Counted from the stretch's first letter, positions 44,472 to 52,829 are shown. The stretch: DNA of 64,000 nucleotides from Amycolatopsis nivea (GCF_004522235.1 NZ_SDLT01000007.1:1-64000), one strand, 5' to 3'. Notes: a model not told the origin generated them from the sequence alone. Made by a program: numbers and translations.

Positions 44472-45265
44472 TTGTCCTCCTCCGGCGCGAACACCGCGGT
44501 CACACTGCCCAGTCCGGCCATGGTCGCCACGACAGTGTCGCCGGGGCGGACGGTCTGCGCGGCGGTCATCGAACCGGGCAGCACGACGTGGCCGGGCTCC
44601 AGCGTCACGCCGAGCGGGCCGACTGTGTTGGCCAGCCAGACCAAGGCGTTGATCGGCGAACCCAGCACCGCACCGCCCGCGCCGGTGGCCGCGAGCTGGC
44701 CGTTGACGTGCAGCGTGCAGCCGGCGAGCCGCAGGTCGACGTCGCGCAGATTGGTCGGGCTGCTGCCGAGGATGACGCCACCGGACGACGCGTTGTCCGC
44801 GACGGTGTCGAAGATCGAGATTTTCCAGTCGCGGACCCGCGAGTCGACGATCTCCAGCGACGGAAGCACGAAGTCGACCGCGCGGACGGCGTCGGCGACG
44901 GTCACGCCCGGACCCCGCAGCGGCGCGCCGAGCACGAACGCGATCTCCGGTTCGATGCGCGGCTGCAGGAACCGCGTCGTCGGGATCGGCTGGTGTTCGA
45001 GCAGGAACATCGAGCTGGTGAGGTGCCCGAAGTCGGGCTGGTTCACGCCCATCTGGCGCTGCATCGCCGCGGAGGCGAGGCCGACCTTGTGGCCGCGCAC
45101 CACGTCGCCCGCCGCCACCCACGCGCGGACTTGCTCCTGTTGCACGCGGTAGGCGTCTTCGACGGTCGCGTCGGGGAAGGTCTTCACGAGCGGATCGATC
45201 GGCTCGCGTCGCTCGTACGCGCTTGTCAGCAGCGCGACGGCGTCCTGCAGCTCAGCGGGTTCCAC
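44468..45265 (-). CDS. 2-keto-4-pentenoate hydratase (XylJ/DmpE/MhpD type)
   Basis: A 265-residue hydratase that converts 2-hydroxypenta-2,4-dienoate to 4-hydroxy-2-oxopentanoate. GVNQPDFGHLTSSM near 73, QPRIEPEIAFVLG near 100, EIVDSRVRDWKI near 137 and GSPINALVWLANT near 208 match DmpE/XylJ closely. GTG 45265 is chosen because the family starts here, although its ribosome site is weak and the frame is open further upstream. It heads a two-gene operon; the aldolase and aldehyde dehydrogenase that usually follow are absent. Confidence 0.87.
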   Translation of the reverse strand: MEPAELQDAVALLTSAYERREPIDPLVKTFPDATVEDAYRVQQEQVRAWVAAGDVVRGHKVGLASAAMQRQMGVNQPDFGHLTSSMFLLEHQPIPTTRFLQPRIEPEIAFVLGAPLRGPGVTVADAVRAVDFVLPSLEIVDSRVRDWKISIFDTVADNASSGGVILGSSPTNLRDVDLRLAGCTLHVNGQLAATGAGGAVLGSPINALVWLANTVGPLGVTLEPGHVVLPGSMTAAQTVRPGDTVVATMAGLGSVTAVFAPEEDK

Positions 45266-45350
45266 GGGTCGGACTCTGCCTGACCGAGCCGCCCGCGCCA
45301 ACCCGGTCGTTCCATTCACCGGTACGAGCCACTTCTCTCGCTCGCTAATC

Positions 45351-45381
45351 TCTTGCGCGCGAGAGTTTGTCGGCGTACTGT
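45351..45381 (+). promoter_or_regulatory. Promoter of the VOC gene with the shared 14-bp operator
   Basis: TCTTGCGCGCGAGA (45351-45364) is identical to the palindrome beside the MarR gene at 34418-34431. Its TTGCGC (45353-45358) makes a -35 with TACTGT (45376-45381) as -10 and a 17-base spacer. The site lies between the divergent hydratase and VOC genes and may control both. Confidence 0.7.
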
Positions 45382-45417
45382 ACTTCGTGTTGGCTCCCAG
45401 AGAGGACGTGACCCGCG

Positions 45418-45921
45418 ATGGCACCCACCGAGACCGAAGTCGCCCAGCTCGCGCAGACCCGCGACCGGCTGCGGGAGCAGCATTTGCACCCGGCGGAGGA
45501 ACGTCCGGCGACCGTTGGCCGCGGCATCCACCACACCGCGCTGCTGTCCAGCGACGTCGAGCGGACGATCACCTTCTACCAGGACATTCTCGGCTTCCCG
45601 CTCACCGAGCTGATCGAAAACCGCGACTACCCGGGGTCGAGCCACTTCTTCTTCGACGTCGGCAACGGCAACGCGGTCGCGTTCTTCGACCTGCCTGGCC
45701 TCGATCTCGGCCCGTACGCGGAGGTGCTCGGCGGCCTGCACCACCTGGCCCTGTCGCTCACCCCGGAAGCGTGGGCGGGCGCGCGCTCCCGGCTCGACGC
45801 CGCCGGTGTGAAGTACCAGGAAGAAAGCGGCACGTCGATCTACTTCGCGGACCCGGACGGCGCCCGGATCGAGCTGATCGCGGACGACCTCGGCGAGATG
45901 TACGGGTCGAAGATCGGCTGA
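45418..45921 (+). CDS. VOC-family dioxygenase/glyoxalase-fold protein
   Basis: A 167-residue vicinal-oxygen-chelate protein. The metal triad is probably His38 or His39 (GIHHTALL), His108 or His109 (GLHHLALS) and Glu152 (RIELIAD). Its N-terminal 30 residues form a short charged helix. Small VOC proteins of this kind include the quinone-inducible MhqA/MhqO group. An AGAGGA site lies 14 bases before ATG 45418. It is divergent from the meta-pathway genes and carries the MarR-shared operator, so a ring-cleavage or quinone-detoxifying role is inferred. Confidence 0.83.
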   Translation: MAPTETEVAQLAQTRDRLREQHLHPAEERPATVGRGIHHTALLSSDVERTITFYQDILGFPLTELIENRDYPGSSHFFFDVGNGNAVAFFDLPGLDLGPYAEVLGGLHHLALSLTPEAWAGARSRLDAAGVKYQEESGTSIYFADPDGARIELIADDLGEMYGSKIG

Positions 45922-45963
45922 ACCACTGGACTCGGTGCGCCGCCGGGTTCAGAGTGTGGGCCC

Positions 45964-46530
45964 ATGGGCGACTGGGCGGCTTCGCGGCAGAAAGCACGGC
46001 TCGACCGGCGGGAAGCGATCGACGAGCTGATCGCGCGGGTCCGTTTCGAGGTGCGGCTGCACCTGGCGGAACCGACCGCGATCAGCCGGTACGACGAGCT
46101 CGCCGAGGTTTTCGCCCTCGGCCACGGCGAGTGTGCCGCGCTCCTGGCGCACCGGCGGTTGCTGCCGTGGTGGGAGCGACGGCTGCTCACACGGTTCGCG
46201 CGTCGGCTGCACGGCCGCGCGATCGTGGGCAGTGTCGCGGACGTGCCCGCGGGCGAGCCGGTCGCTGGTGCTTTTCGCGCGGAGATCAGCCGTCTCCTTC
46301 CGGACGCGGGTGATACCGGTGCCCGCTATGACCTGCAAGGACGCGGTCTGCTGACCGCCTTTCGGCTAGCGCTCGGCGCCCGCGGCGAAGTGTGGCCGGA
46401 CCGGAACGAAGTCGCGTCCACCGTCGCGCGCAATGTTTTGGCCTGCAGCTCCGCGTTCCTCCGGCGGTCGCCGTGGCACGTGCTGTGGCCGGTGTATCGC
46501 GTCCGCGGCCTGCGGCTGTGGCGGTTGTGA
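45964..46530 (+). CDS. Hypothetical protein
   Basis: A 188-residue Arg-rich soluble protein with helices throughout; it has no signal peptide and no clear membrane helix. EVFALGHGECAALLAHRRLL (near 42-61) stands out but matches no domain I recognise. It lies on the same strand as and 41 bases before the CoA-binding protein gene, so the two may be co-transcribed. Confidence 0.6.
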   Translation: MGDWAASRQKARLDRREAIDELIARVRFEVRLHLAEPTAISRYDELAEVFALGHGECAALLAHRRLLPWWERRLLTRFARRLHGRAIVGSVADVPAGEPVAGAFRAEISRLLPDAGDTGARYDLQGRGLLTAFRLALGARGEVWPDRNEVASTVARNVLACSSAFLRRSPWHVLWPVYRVRGLRLWRL

Positions 46531-46571
46531 CGTGGCGGAATCGTTCGCTGGGTCGGGATGTTGAGGAGAGT

Positions 46572-46973
46572 ATGAAGCCTGAAGAGATCCTCGCTGGCGC
46601 GCGCACGATCGCTGTGGTCGGCCTGAGCCGTGACCCGGGCAAGGCCGCGCACGGCGTACCGGCTTCGCTGCAAGCGCACGGTTTCCGGATCATCCCGGTG
46701 CATCCGTCGGCGACTGAACTGCTCGGGGAGAAGGCTTACCGGTCGCTGGAGGAGATTCCGGAACCGGTGGATCTGGTGGACGTCTTCCGCCCGGCAGGGG
46801 AAGCACCGGACATCGCCCGTTCCGCGGTGGCGATCGGGGCTAAGGCGTTGTGGTTGCAGCAGGGGATCGTGTCGGCGGAGGCGCGGAAGATCGCTTCGGA
46901 GGCCGGGCTGGAGTATGTCGAGGACCGGTGCACTGCCGTGGTACGGGCAGTGGCGGGAATTTCACTGAATTAA
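46572..46973 (+). CDS. CoA-binding domain protein (YccU-like)
   Basis: A 133-residue Rossmann-fold protein. TIAVVGLSRDPGKAAHGVPA (residues 12-31) and IIPVHPSATELLGEKAYRSL (near 40-59) match the small stand-alone CoA_binding family, and VEDRCTAVV near the end is its conserved C-terminus. Its physiological role is unknown. ATG 46572 follows GAGGAGAG. The 3' end overlaps the convergent phosphotransferase gene by 12 bases. Confidence 0.9.
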   Translation: MKPEEILAGARTIAVVGLSRDPGKAAHGVPASLQAHGFRIIPVHPSATELLGEKAYRSLEEIPEPVDLVDVFRPAGEAPDIARSAVAIGAKALWLQQGIVSAEARKIASEAGLEYVEDRCTAVVRAVAGISLN

Positions 46974-47492
46974 CCGGGCGAAAGCTTTGGAACGCCCTGG
47001 TTCCGCGATTGTTTGTGCGCATTCTTTTGGACTGTGCACTGACGTGTCGCATTCGAGGTCATAACCGCCGTGGGCGTGCACGATCGAATACTGCCGCTCC
47101 GCCAGACCGGCGGGGCGGTCGCCTCGCGCCTGCTCGCGCCGCTTTAGCTCTGGCAGCGGGCAATGCACACCTACGAAGGTAACTTCCTGATCCCGCAACA
47201 CTTCCAGGCAGTCGGCAAGCCAGTGCGGCCGGAGTACGTGGTCGGCGATCACGCCGTTACCCGCCGCCGCGAGCCCGGCCAGCATGCGGTGGTAGCCGCG
47301 CACTGTCCGTTCGAAAATCGCATCGAACTCCGGCGTGCCGAATTCGGGGGTCCGCGACCGCGACCGCATGCTGTTGACCGCGTCTCGGGGCAGGTAGAAA
47401 TAGGGGCCCGGCAGCAAATCCAGCAGTTCCGCCGCGATGCTCGACTTGCCGGAACTGGACGTGCCGTTGAGGAAAATGACGTGCCCGCTCAT
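46962..47492 (-). CDS. Chloramphenicol phosphotransferase-like kinase
   Basis: A 176-residue P-loop kinase. Walker A is GTSSSGKSS (residues 10-18), and Asp37 in LPRDAVNSM is at the position of the catalytic Asp37 of Streptomyces venezuelae chloramphenicol phosphotransferase. ARGDRPAGLAERQ and VHAHGGYDLECDT near 132-155 also match that enzyme. It may phosphorylate an antibiotic or a related small molecule. ATG 47492 overlaps the response regulator stop (ATGA), ending the murT-gatD-kinase-regulator chain. Confidence 0.82.
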   Translation of the reverse strand: MSGHVIFLNGTSSSGKSSIAAELLDLLPGPYFYLPRDAVNSMRSRSRTPEFGTPEFDAIFERTVRGYHRMLAGLAAAGNGVIADHVLRPHWLADCLEVLRDQEVTFVGVHCPLPELKRREQARGDRPAGLAERQYSIVHAHGGYDLECDTSVHSPKECAQTIAEPGRSKAFARLIQ

Positions 47493-48157
47493 CCGACGAG
47501 CCGGTACCCCACCCCGCGCACCGTCTCGATCGTCCGCGTCCCGAACGGCGCGTCGATCTTCCGCCGCAAATACCCCACATAAACCTCGACCACGTTCTCG
47601 TCCCCCTCGTAATGCGCGTCCCAAACGTGTCCGAGGATCTCGTTCTTCGTCAACGCCGCCCCCTGCCGCCGCAGCAGAAACTCCAGCAACCCGAACTCCC
47701 GCGCGGTCAGCTCGATCCGCGTCTCTCCCCTGTGGACAGTGCGCGCAGCCGGGTCGAGCTGCAGATCCCCAGCGGTCAACACCGCCGGGCGAGCCGGTGC
47801 ACCCCGGCGGAGCAACGCCCGGAGCCGAGCCAGCAAAACGACGAACGAGAACGGTTTCGAGAGATAATCGTCCGCGCCGAGGTCGAAAGCGTCGGCCTCG
47901 TCGTATTCGCCGTCCTTCGCCGTGAGCATCAGCACCGGCGTCCAATTCTCCGCTGCCCGCAAGCGTTTCAGCACTTCGTAGCCGGAAAGCTCGGGAAGCA
48001 TGATGTCGAGCACCACGGCGTCGTAATCGTGCTCCATCGCCGACCAGAGCCCGTCCCGGCCGGTGTGCGCCACGTTCACCGTGAACCCCTCGGCGACCAG
48101 GCCGCGGCGAAGGGTTTCGGCGAACTCCAGCTCGTCCTCCACGATCAGCAACCGCAT
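47489..48157 (-). CDS. OmpR/PhoB-family response regulator
   Basis: A 222-residue regulator with an N-terminal receiver domain (phospho-acceptor Asp51 in VVLDIMLPELSG; the conserved Lys is in LSKPFSF near 103) and a C-terminal winged helix (about 125-222, with VVEVYVGYLRRKIDAPFG as the recognition part). It starts two bases after the histidine kinase gene stops, so the two form a cognate pair, and it overlaps the kinase-like gene that follows. Confidence 0.95.
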   Translation of the reverse strand: MRLLIVEDELEFAETLRRGLVAEGFTVNVAHTGRDGLWSAMEHDYDAVVLDIMLPELSGYEVLKRLRAAENWTPVLMLTAKDGEYDEADAFDLGADDYLSKPFSFVVLLARLRALLRRGAPARPAVLTAGDLQLDPAARTVHRGETRIELTAREFGLLEFLLRRQGAALTKNEILGHVWDAHYEGDENVVEVYVGYLRRKIDAPFGTRTIETVRGVGYRLVG

Positions 48158-48159
48158 GC

Positions 48160-49581
48160 TCAGTCCTCCTCGATCCGGGGCAGTTCGATGCTCGGCAGTT
48201 CGATCACGAAATGCGCGCCCGGGTAACTCGGGTCGGCCACGTCGACGTACCGCGCGCGGCCGCCGTGCCGGGCCGCGATGCCGGCCACGATCGACAGGCC
48301 CAGTCCGGTCCCGCCGCGCCGCCGCGAAGCGTCCAGCCGCACGAACCGCTCGAACACCCGCTCCCGGTCGCCCTCGGCGACGCCCGGGCCGTCGTCGCTC
48401 ACCTCCACGACGACCATCTCATCTTGCACCGAACTCGCAATCCGGATCCGCTCGCGCGCGTGCCCGCATGCGTTGTCGACGAGGTTGCGTACGGCGCGAC
48501 GCAGCTGCGCCTCACTGCCACGCACCTTCGCTGGCCCCGCGCGCACTTCGATCTCGACAGCCGCTTCGCCGCGTACGCGTTCAGCTTCCGCACGAACGAT
48601 GTCGTCCAGATCGACTTCGGTACGCGCGGGCCGGTCGGTGGCGTCGTCGGTGCGCGCGAGCATCAGGAGGTCGTCGACCAGCTCTCGCAGGCGCGCGGTC
48701 TCGCGGGTAATCACCGGCACCAATTCGTCGGTGGTCTCGGGGTGCTGGTTTGAAACGTCTAGCGCAGTGCTGATGGTCGACAGCGGCGAGCGCAGCTCGT
48801 GACTCGCGTCGGCGACGAAGCGGCGTTGCGCAGCCTGTGCGGACCCAAGCCGCTCAAGCATCTCGTTGAGCGTGACAGCGAGCCGGTGCACCTCGTCGCC
48901 GCCAGGCGGCAGCGGTACGCGCAACGCGAGGTCGCGCGTCGAGATCTCGGCGACAGTGCGCCGCATCCGCTCCACTGGGCGCAGCGCGGAGCCGACAGAG
49001 CGGTACACCGCGAAGCCGGCGATACCGAGCAGCGGCAGCGAGATCAGCCCTAGCAGCAGCGTAAGCCGAGCTGAGGCTTCGGTGACCGGCTCAAGCGACC
49101 GTGCGGAGATGACGGTGAACGGTCCGCCCGGTCCGTTGACGCCTTCCGAAACCAAGCGGTAGTCGCTGCCGTCGCCGTCTAAGCCGAGCGGCAGCGTCTC
49201 GACGGTCTCCTGTCCCGGAGCCGGGCGCGCGGCGGTGATGGCCGGACGGCCGACAATCGCCGGGTCGCTCGCGATAGGGGTGCTTCGCGGCCCGAGGACC
49301 TGCGTCACGGCTTCAGTGTCCCCAGTGCTCGCGACGTCGCTCGGGGACAGGTCTCGCGCGCCCGCGCGCACGAGTTGGACAGCAACCTGCCGAGCGGTAC
49401 TTCGCGCGCTCTCGGTGACGCTTCGATCGAGGGACTGTTGCAGCAACAGCACCACGACAACGCACGCGGTCGCGATGGCCAACGCGAGCGCGAGCACGGC
49501 AACCCCGGTTGTCCGCATCCGGACACCTGCGGCAGCGAGAAGTCTCACGCACGCAGCGTAACGAGCGCGAAGGGACGTCAT
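48160..49581 (-). CDS. Sensor histidine kinase
   Basis: A 473-residue membrane kinase. Helices at about 26-47 and 172-193 enclose an extracytoplasmic sensor of about 120 residues; HAMP (194-248) leads to the HisKA domain with His261 in DASHELRSP and to the ATPase with N (NLVDNACGH), G1 (DDGPGV) and G2 (GGTGLGLSI) boxes. Its ATG overlaps the gatD stop (ATGA), tying it to the lipid II amidation genes. Cell-wall stress as the signal is inferred from that position. Confidence 0.94.
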   Translation of the reverse strand: MTSLRARYAACVRLLAAAGVRMRTTGVAVLALALAIATACVVVVLLLQQSLDRSVTESARSTARQVAVQLVRAGARDLSPSDVASTGDTEAVTQVLGPRSTPIASDPAIVGRPAITAARPAPGQETVETLPLGLDGDGSDYRLVSEGVNGPGGPFTVISARSLEPVTEASARLTLLLGLISLPLLGIAGFAVYRSVGSALRPVERMRRTVAEISTRDLALRVPLPPGGDEVHRLAVTLNEMLERLGSAQAAQRRFVADASHELRSPLSTISTALDVSNQHPETTDELVPVITRETARLRELVDDLLMLARTDDATDRPARTEVDLDDIVRAEAERVRGEAAVEIEVRAGPAKVRGSEAQLRRAVRNLVDNACGHARERIRIASSVQDEMVVVEVSDDGPGVAEGDRERVFERFVRLDASRRRGGTGLGLSIVAGIAARHGGRARYVDVADPSYPGAHFVIELPSIELPRIEED

Positions 49582-50285
49582 CGGGCGCGGCGTGCGGCCA
49601 GCCGTTCCGAGCGCAGCGTGTCCACCTCAGTCAGGTCCAACGGCTTCAGCGCATGGCCGAGCACCCACGACAACAGCAGGTCAGCCAGCTCGGGATTGCG
49701 CGCCAGCGCCGGGCCGTGGAGGTAGGTGCCGAGCACGTGATCGGTGACCGCGCCTTCGGTGCCGTCGCCGTTGCCGGTGCCCCGGACGACGCGGCCCAGC
49801 GGTGCGCTGCCCGGGCCGAGCACACTCGCGCCCTGATGGTTCTCGAAGCCGGTCAACGGCGTCTCGAGCAGGTTCGGTTCGACGATCAGCTCAGCCACCG
49901 CACGCTGCTCCGCCGGCTCGGTGACGAGGTCGAGCAACCCCAGCCCAGCGTGCTCGATGCCGTCGACGCCGCGGAAACGCTTGCCGAGAATCTGCAGACC
50001 CGCGCACACCCCGAACACCGGGCGTCCCGCATTCGCCGCGCTGCGCAGCCCCGCCGAGTTGCGCAGGAAGTCCGCGGCCAGCACCTGCGCCATGTCCTCG
50101 CCGCCGCCGAGCAAGTAGAGGTCCAAAGTGGACGGTACCTCGGAGTCCAGCGAAACCGGCACCACCTCGGCGTCGTAACCGCGCCACTGCAAGCGTTTGC
50201 AGAGCACCTGTGCGTTGCCGGAATCGCCGTAGGTCCCCAGCACCTCGGGGAGCAACAAGCCGATGCCGACGGTCGAATCAGACAT
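49578..50285 (-). CDS. gatD: Lipid II isoglutaminyl synthase, glutaminase subunit GatD
   Basis: A 235-residue class I glutamine amidotransferase of the CobB/CobQ type. The nucleophile is Cys94 in FGVCAGLQ, the same number as in Staphylococcus GatD, and His190 in GTYLHGPA completes the site. LYLLGGGEDMAQ near 57 is conserved. It supplies ammonia to MurT for amidation of the D-glutamate of lipid II. It overlaps murT by eight bases and the histidine kinase gene by four. Confidence 0.94.
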   Translation of the reverse strand: MSDSTVGIGLLLPEVLGTYGDSGNAQVLCKRLQWRGYDAEVVPVSLDSEVPSTLDLYLLGGGEDMAQVLAADFLRNSAGLRSAANAGRPVFGVCAGLQILGKRFRGVDGIEHAGLGLLDLVTEPAEQRAVAELIVEPNLLETPLTGFENHQGASVLGPGSAPLGRVVRGTGNGDGTEGAVTDHVLGTYLHGPALARNPELADLLLSWVLGHALKPLDLTEVDTLRSERLAARRAR

Positions 50286-51504
50286 CGGGCAACCGGTCCA
50301 CCAGGTCGCGGAAGGCGGTGTAGTTCGCGACGAGTTCGACCCCGCCCGGCGGCAGCGTGTCGATCGCGCTGACCGGATCCGGGGCCGACCAATGCGGCAC
50401 CTCGGCGTAGCAAAGCCGGACCGCGAGGTCCGCCGACCGCTCGCCGGCCACGACGACCTGACGACCGCGCAGCCGCTCGAAGTGCACGTCCCAGAGCCAC
50501 GACAGGTCGCGGCCGTCCGCCTCGTGCGCGTTGACCGCGACGACGACCGGCGTGTCCTCGTCGAGCACGCGCAACGTTTCGGCCCAGCCGGCCGGATTTT
50601 TCGCAAGCATGAGCCGAACCGAATGCCGGGTGCGGCGAATCGTGCGGTAGCGGCCGCCGATGTCGGTGATTGTGCGCAGTCGCGCCGCGGCGGTGTGCGG
50701 CGGCACGCCTACGCAGTGCGCGGCGGCGAGCGCGAGAGCGGCGTTCGCCCGGTTGGCCTCGCCGGGCAGCCGCAGGTCGAGGTCGACTTGCCGGCCGCCG
50801 GGCGTGTGGACCAGATCGCCGTCGAGGGTCCAGGTCGGCTCCGGGCGAGCGAAAGCGCACACCGCGCAACGCCATTCGCGATCGGTGTGCGTGATCGCGC
50901 CGCCGCAGCGCGGACAGGAGACGGAATCGCCCGACCAGCGCCGTCCAGTGCCGACCCACACCGGGCGCGCCGCCGCTGCGGCCGCCGACGTGACCAGTAC
51001 GTCGTCGCAGTTCGCGACCACGACCGTGCGCGACAGACCGGCGAAGGCGGCGCGGAGGTCGCGCTCCATCATCCGGACCTCGCCGACGCGGTCGAGCTGG
51101 TCACGGCTGAGGTTGAGCAGCACGAGCGCCGCAGGCTGCACCTGCTCGGCCACCCACGGAACGTAGGTTTCGTCCACCTCCAGCACCGCGTACGGCGCGT
51201 CGGGACTGGCGGCGAGCGCGGCCACCAGACCGTCGGGCATGTTCGCGCCGTCGCCGTTGTGCGCGACTTCGGCGAGGGCTTCGAGCGCGCGGGTCAGCAT
51301 CAGCGACGTGGTGGTTTTGCCGTTCGTGCCGGTGACGATCACGACCGTGCGGTCGCGGCCGAGCCTGCGCAACGCCTTGGGGTCGAGCCGCAGCGTGACG
51401 CGGCCGCCGATCACCCCGCCGCGGCCCAGCCGGGCGGTACGGGAAAACCACGCGGTCAGCCGCCCGGCGGCGACCGACGCCCGGGTGCGCAGACGTGTGG
51501 ACAT
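50278..51504 (-). CDS. murT: Lipid II isoglutaminyl synthase, Mur-ligase subunit MurT
   Basis: A 408-residue Mur-ligase-like protein that activates the alpha-carboxylate of D-Glu in lipid II with ATP. The P-loop is VTGTNGKTTTSLM near residue 58. A four-Cys zinc ribbon (SCPRCGG and RCAVC, about 196-217) is inserted in the central domain as in known MurT. The C-terminal DUF1727 domain ends LVANYTAFRDLVDRLP. ATG 51504 or the GTG three bases earlier may be the start. It heads the overlapping chain that continues through gatD into a two-component system. Confidence 0.94.
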   Translation of the reverse strand: MSTRLRTRASVAAGRLTAWFSRTARLGRGGVIGGRVTLRLDPKALRRLGRDRTVVIVTGTNGKTTTSLMLTRALEALAEVAHNGDGANMPDGLVAALAASPDAPYAVLEVDETYVPWVAEQVQPAALVLLNLSRDQLDRVGEVRMMERDLRAAFAGLSRTVVVANCDDVLVTSAAAAAARPVWVGTGRRWSGDSVSCPRCGGAITHTDREWRCAVCAFARPEPTWTLDGDLVHTPGGRQVDLDLRLPGEANRANAALALAAAHCVGVPPHTAAARLRTITDIGGRYRTIRRTRHSVRLMLAKNPAGWAETLRVLDEDTPVVVAVNAHEADGRDLSWLWDVHFERLRGRQVVVAGERSADLAVRLCYAEVPHWSAPDPVSAIDTLPPGGVELVANYTAFRDLVDRLPDV

Positions 51505-51572
51505 CACCCAAACCGTGCGGCACGGGCGCTGTGATTTTCCTGAGAGGGTGACTCCAGTCTCCGTTACCCTTT

Positions 51573-51617
51573 GTAAGCACTCTTACCGATCGGAGGTTGA
51601 ACCATTCGGCGCAACCT
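51573..51617. promoter_or_regulatory. Inverted repeats between murT and the IclR gene
   Basis: GTAAG-CACT-CTTAC (51573-51586) and AGGTTG-N12-CAACCT (51594-51617) are perfect inverted repeats in the divergent promoter region. They could be IclR or response regulator sites. Their role is inferred from position. Confidence 0.4.
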
Positions 51618-51746
51618 TGACCTTGCACAATGACAGAGTTCGGTCAAGATCTTCCGTCCATACATCGGAGGTGTTAGCGTCCAACCCCGCTTGATGGCAC
51701 CACGCACCGGTGACCGGGAACGCAGAGCGACAGGCGGAGGGCGAAC

Positions 51747-52526
51747 GTGGACGCAGCAGTACGCGGGCTGGACCAAAGCGGCACCCTGGAGCGTGGGCTG
51801 GCGGTGCTCGAACACGTCGGGCAGCACCAGGAAATTTCCACGAACGCGCTCGCCCGGCAACTGGGTTTGTCCCGCAGCGCCGCCTACCGGATCGTCGGCA
51901 CGCTGAAGCGGCTGGAGTACCTGGAGGCCGACACCGTCACCGGACGCGTGCGGCTCGGCACCCGGCTGGTCGAACTGGGCGCCCGCGCGATGGCGGCGAC
52001 CGACCTGCACCGCTGCGCGCCGCGGTATCTCACCGCGCTGGCCGAGCGGTCCGGGGAGACGACGTACCTCGCGGTGCCGGACAACGACGCGATGGTCTAC
52101 GTCGCGACCGAACGCAGTGCCAGCGCGGTCACGCTGTCCTGCCGCCTCGGCACCCGACGGCCGCAGCACGCGACGTCGCTGGGCAAGGCCTGGCTGGCCG
52201 CGTTGCCGGAGGCTGACCGGGTGGAGCGCGTGCGCCGGATGAAGCTGGACAGCCTCACCCTCAAGACCATCAACGACCCGGTCCGGTTGCTGGACGAACT
52301 GGCGCGCACCCGGCGGCGCGGCTGGGCCGTCGACGACCTGGAGAACGAGCCGGACGTCGGCTGCGTCGCGGCGGCCGTACGGGACCACTCGGGCCGTCCG
52401 ATCGCGGCGATCAGCGTCGCCGGGCCGGCTCCCCGGGTGATGCGCCGGGCGGACGAACTGGGCGCGACGGTCGCCGGGACCGCGGCCGCGTTGTCGATGC
52501 GGCTGGGGTACGTCCGGAACCGCTGA
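51747..52526 (+). CDS. IclR-family transcriptional regulator
   Basis: A 259-residue regulator. The winged helix spans about 12-75 (STNALARQLGLSRSAAYRIV) and the GAF-like effector domain 85-255, with ATSLGKAWLAALPE near 138 and GCVAAAVRDHSGRPIAAISV near 210 as family marks. IclR proteins often control aromatic or acid catabolism. GTG 51747 follows GGAGGGCG. It is divergent from murT and has no catabolic operon directly behind it, so its target is unclear. Confidence 0.88.
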   Translation: MDAAVRGLDQSGTLERGLAVLEHVGQHQEISTNALARQLGLSRSAAYRIVGTLKRLEYLEADTVTGRVRLGTRLVELGARAMAATDLHRCAPRYLTALAERSGETTYLAVPDNDAMVYVATERSASAVTLSCRLGTRRPQHATSLGKAWLAALPEADRVERVRRMKLDSLTLKTINDPVRLLDELARTRRRGWAVDDLENEPDVGCVAAAVRDHSGRPIAAISVAGPAPRVMRRADELGATVAGTAAALSMRLGYVRNR

Positions 52527-52705
52527 GGCCTTCGGTTTTAGCCGCGTGAACCGGCTAGTCGCGGATGCTCGCGGCGGCAGTACGAGTCGTCTCATTCCAT
52601 CGGAGTTGAGACGTCGGATGAGCGCCCCGGACGGCCGAAGCATGCCGCCTTTCACCGGATCGGGTCGGACGGCCGGTTTCCGTCTTCGCTACCTGCGGAA
52701 ACAGG

Positions 52706-52735
52706 TTATCCACAGGCGTGTCGACTTGTGGACAA
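52706..52735. other. Pair of convergent DnaA-box-like sites
   Basis: TTATCCACA (52706-52714) is a perfect consensus DnaA box and TGTGGACAA (52727-52735) is the actinobacterial TTGTCCACA box on the other strand, with 12 bases between. They lie in the 303-base gap (52527-52829) between two convergent genes, which otherwise holds nothing that I recognise. No replication genes are nearby. Confidence 0.4.
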
Positions 52736-52829
52736 CCCTGGGGATGGCTGGTGGCGACAGCGGGAATTGTCGGCGTGGTGGTGGACCGTTGCGGGCATGT
52801 CTATCACTGCCGCACCGCACGGTGCCCCG

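Noticed and set aside
52706-52735. Chromosomal replication origin
   Set aside because: Only two boxes are present, with no dnaA, dnaN or AT-rich unwinding region.
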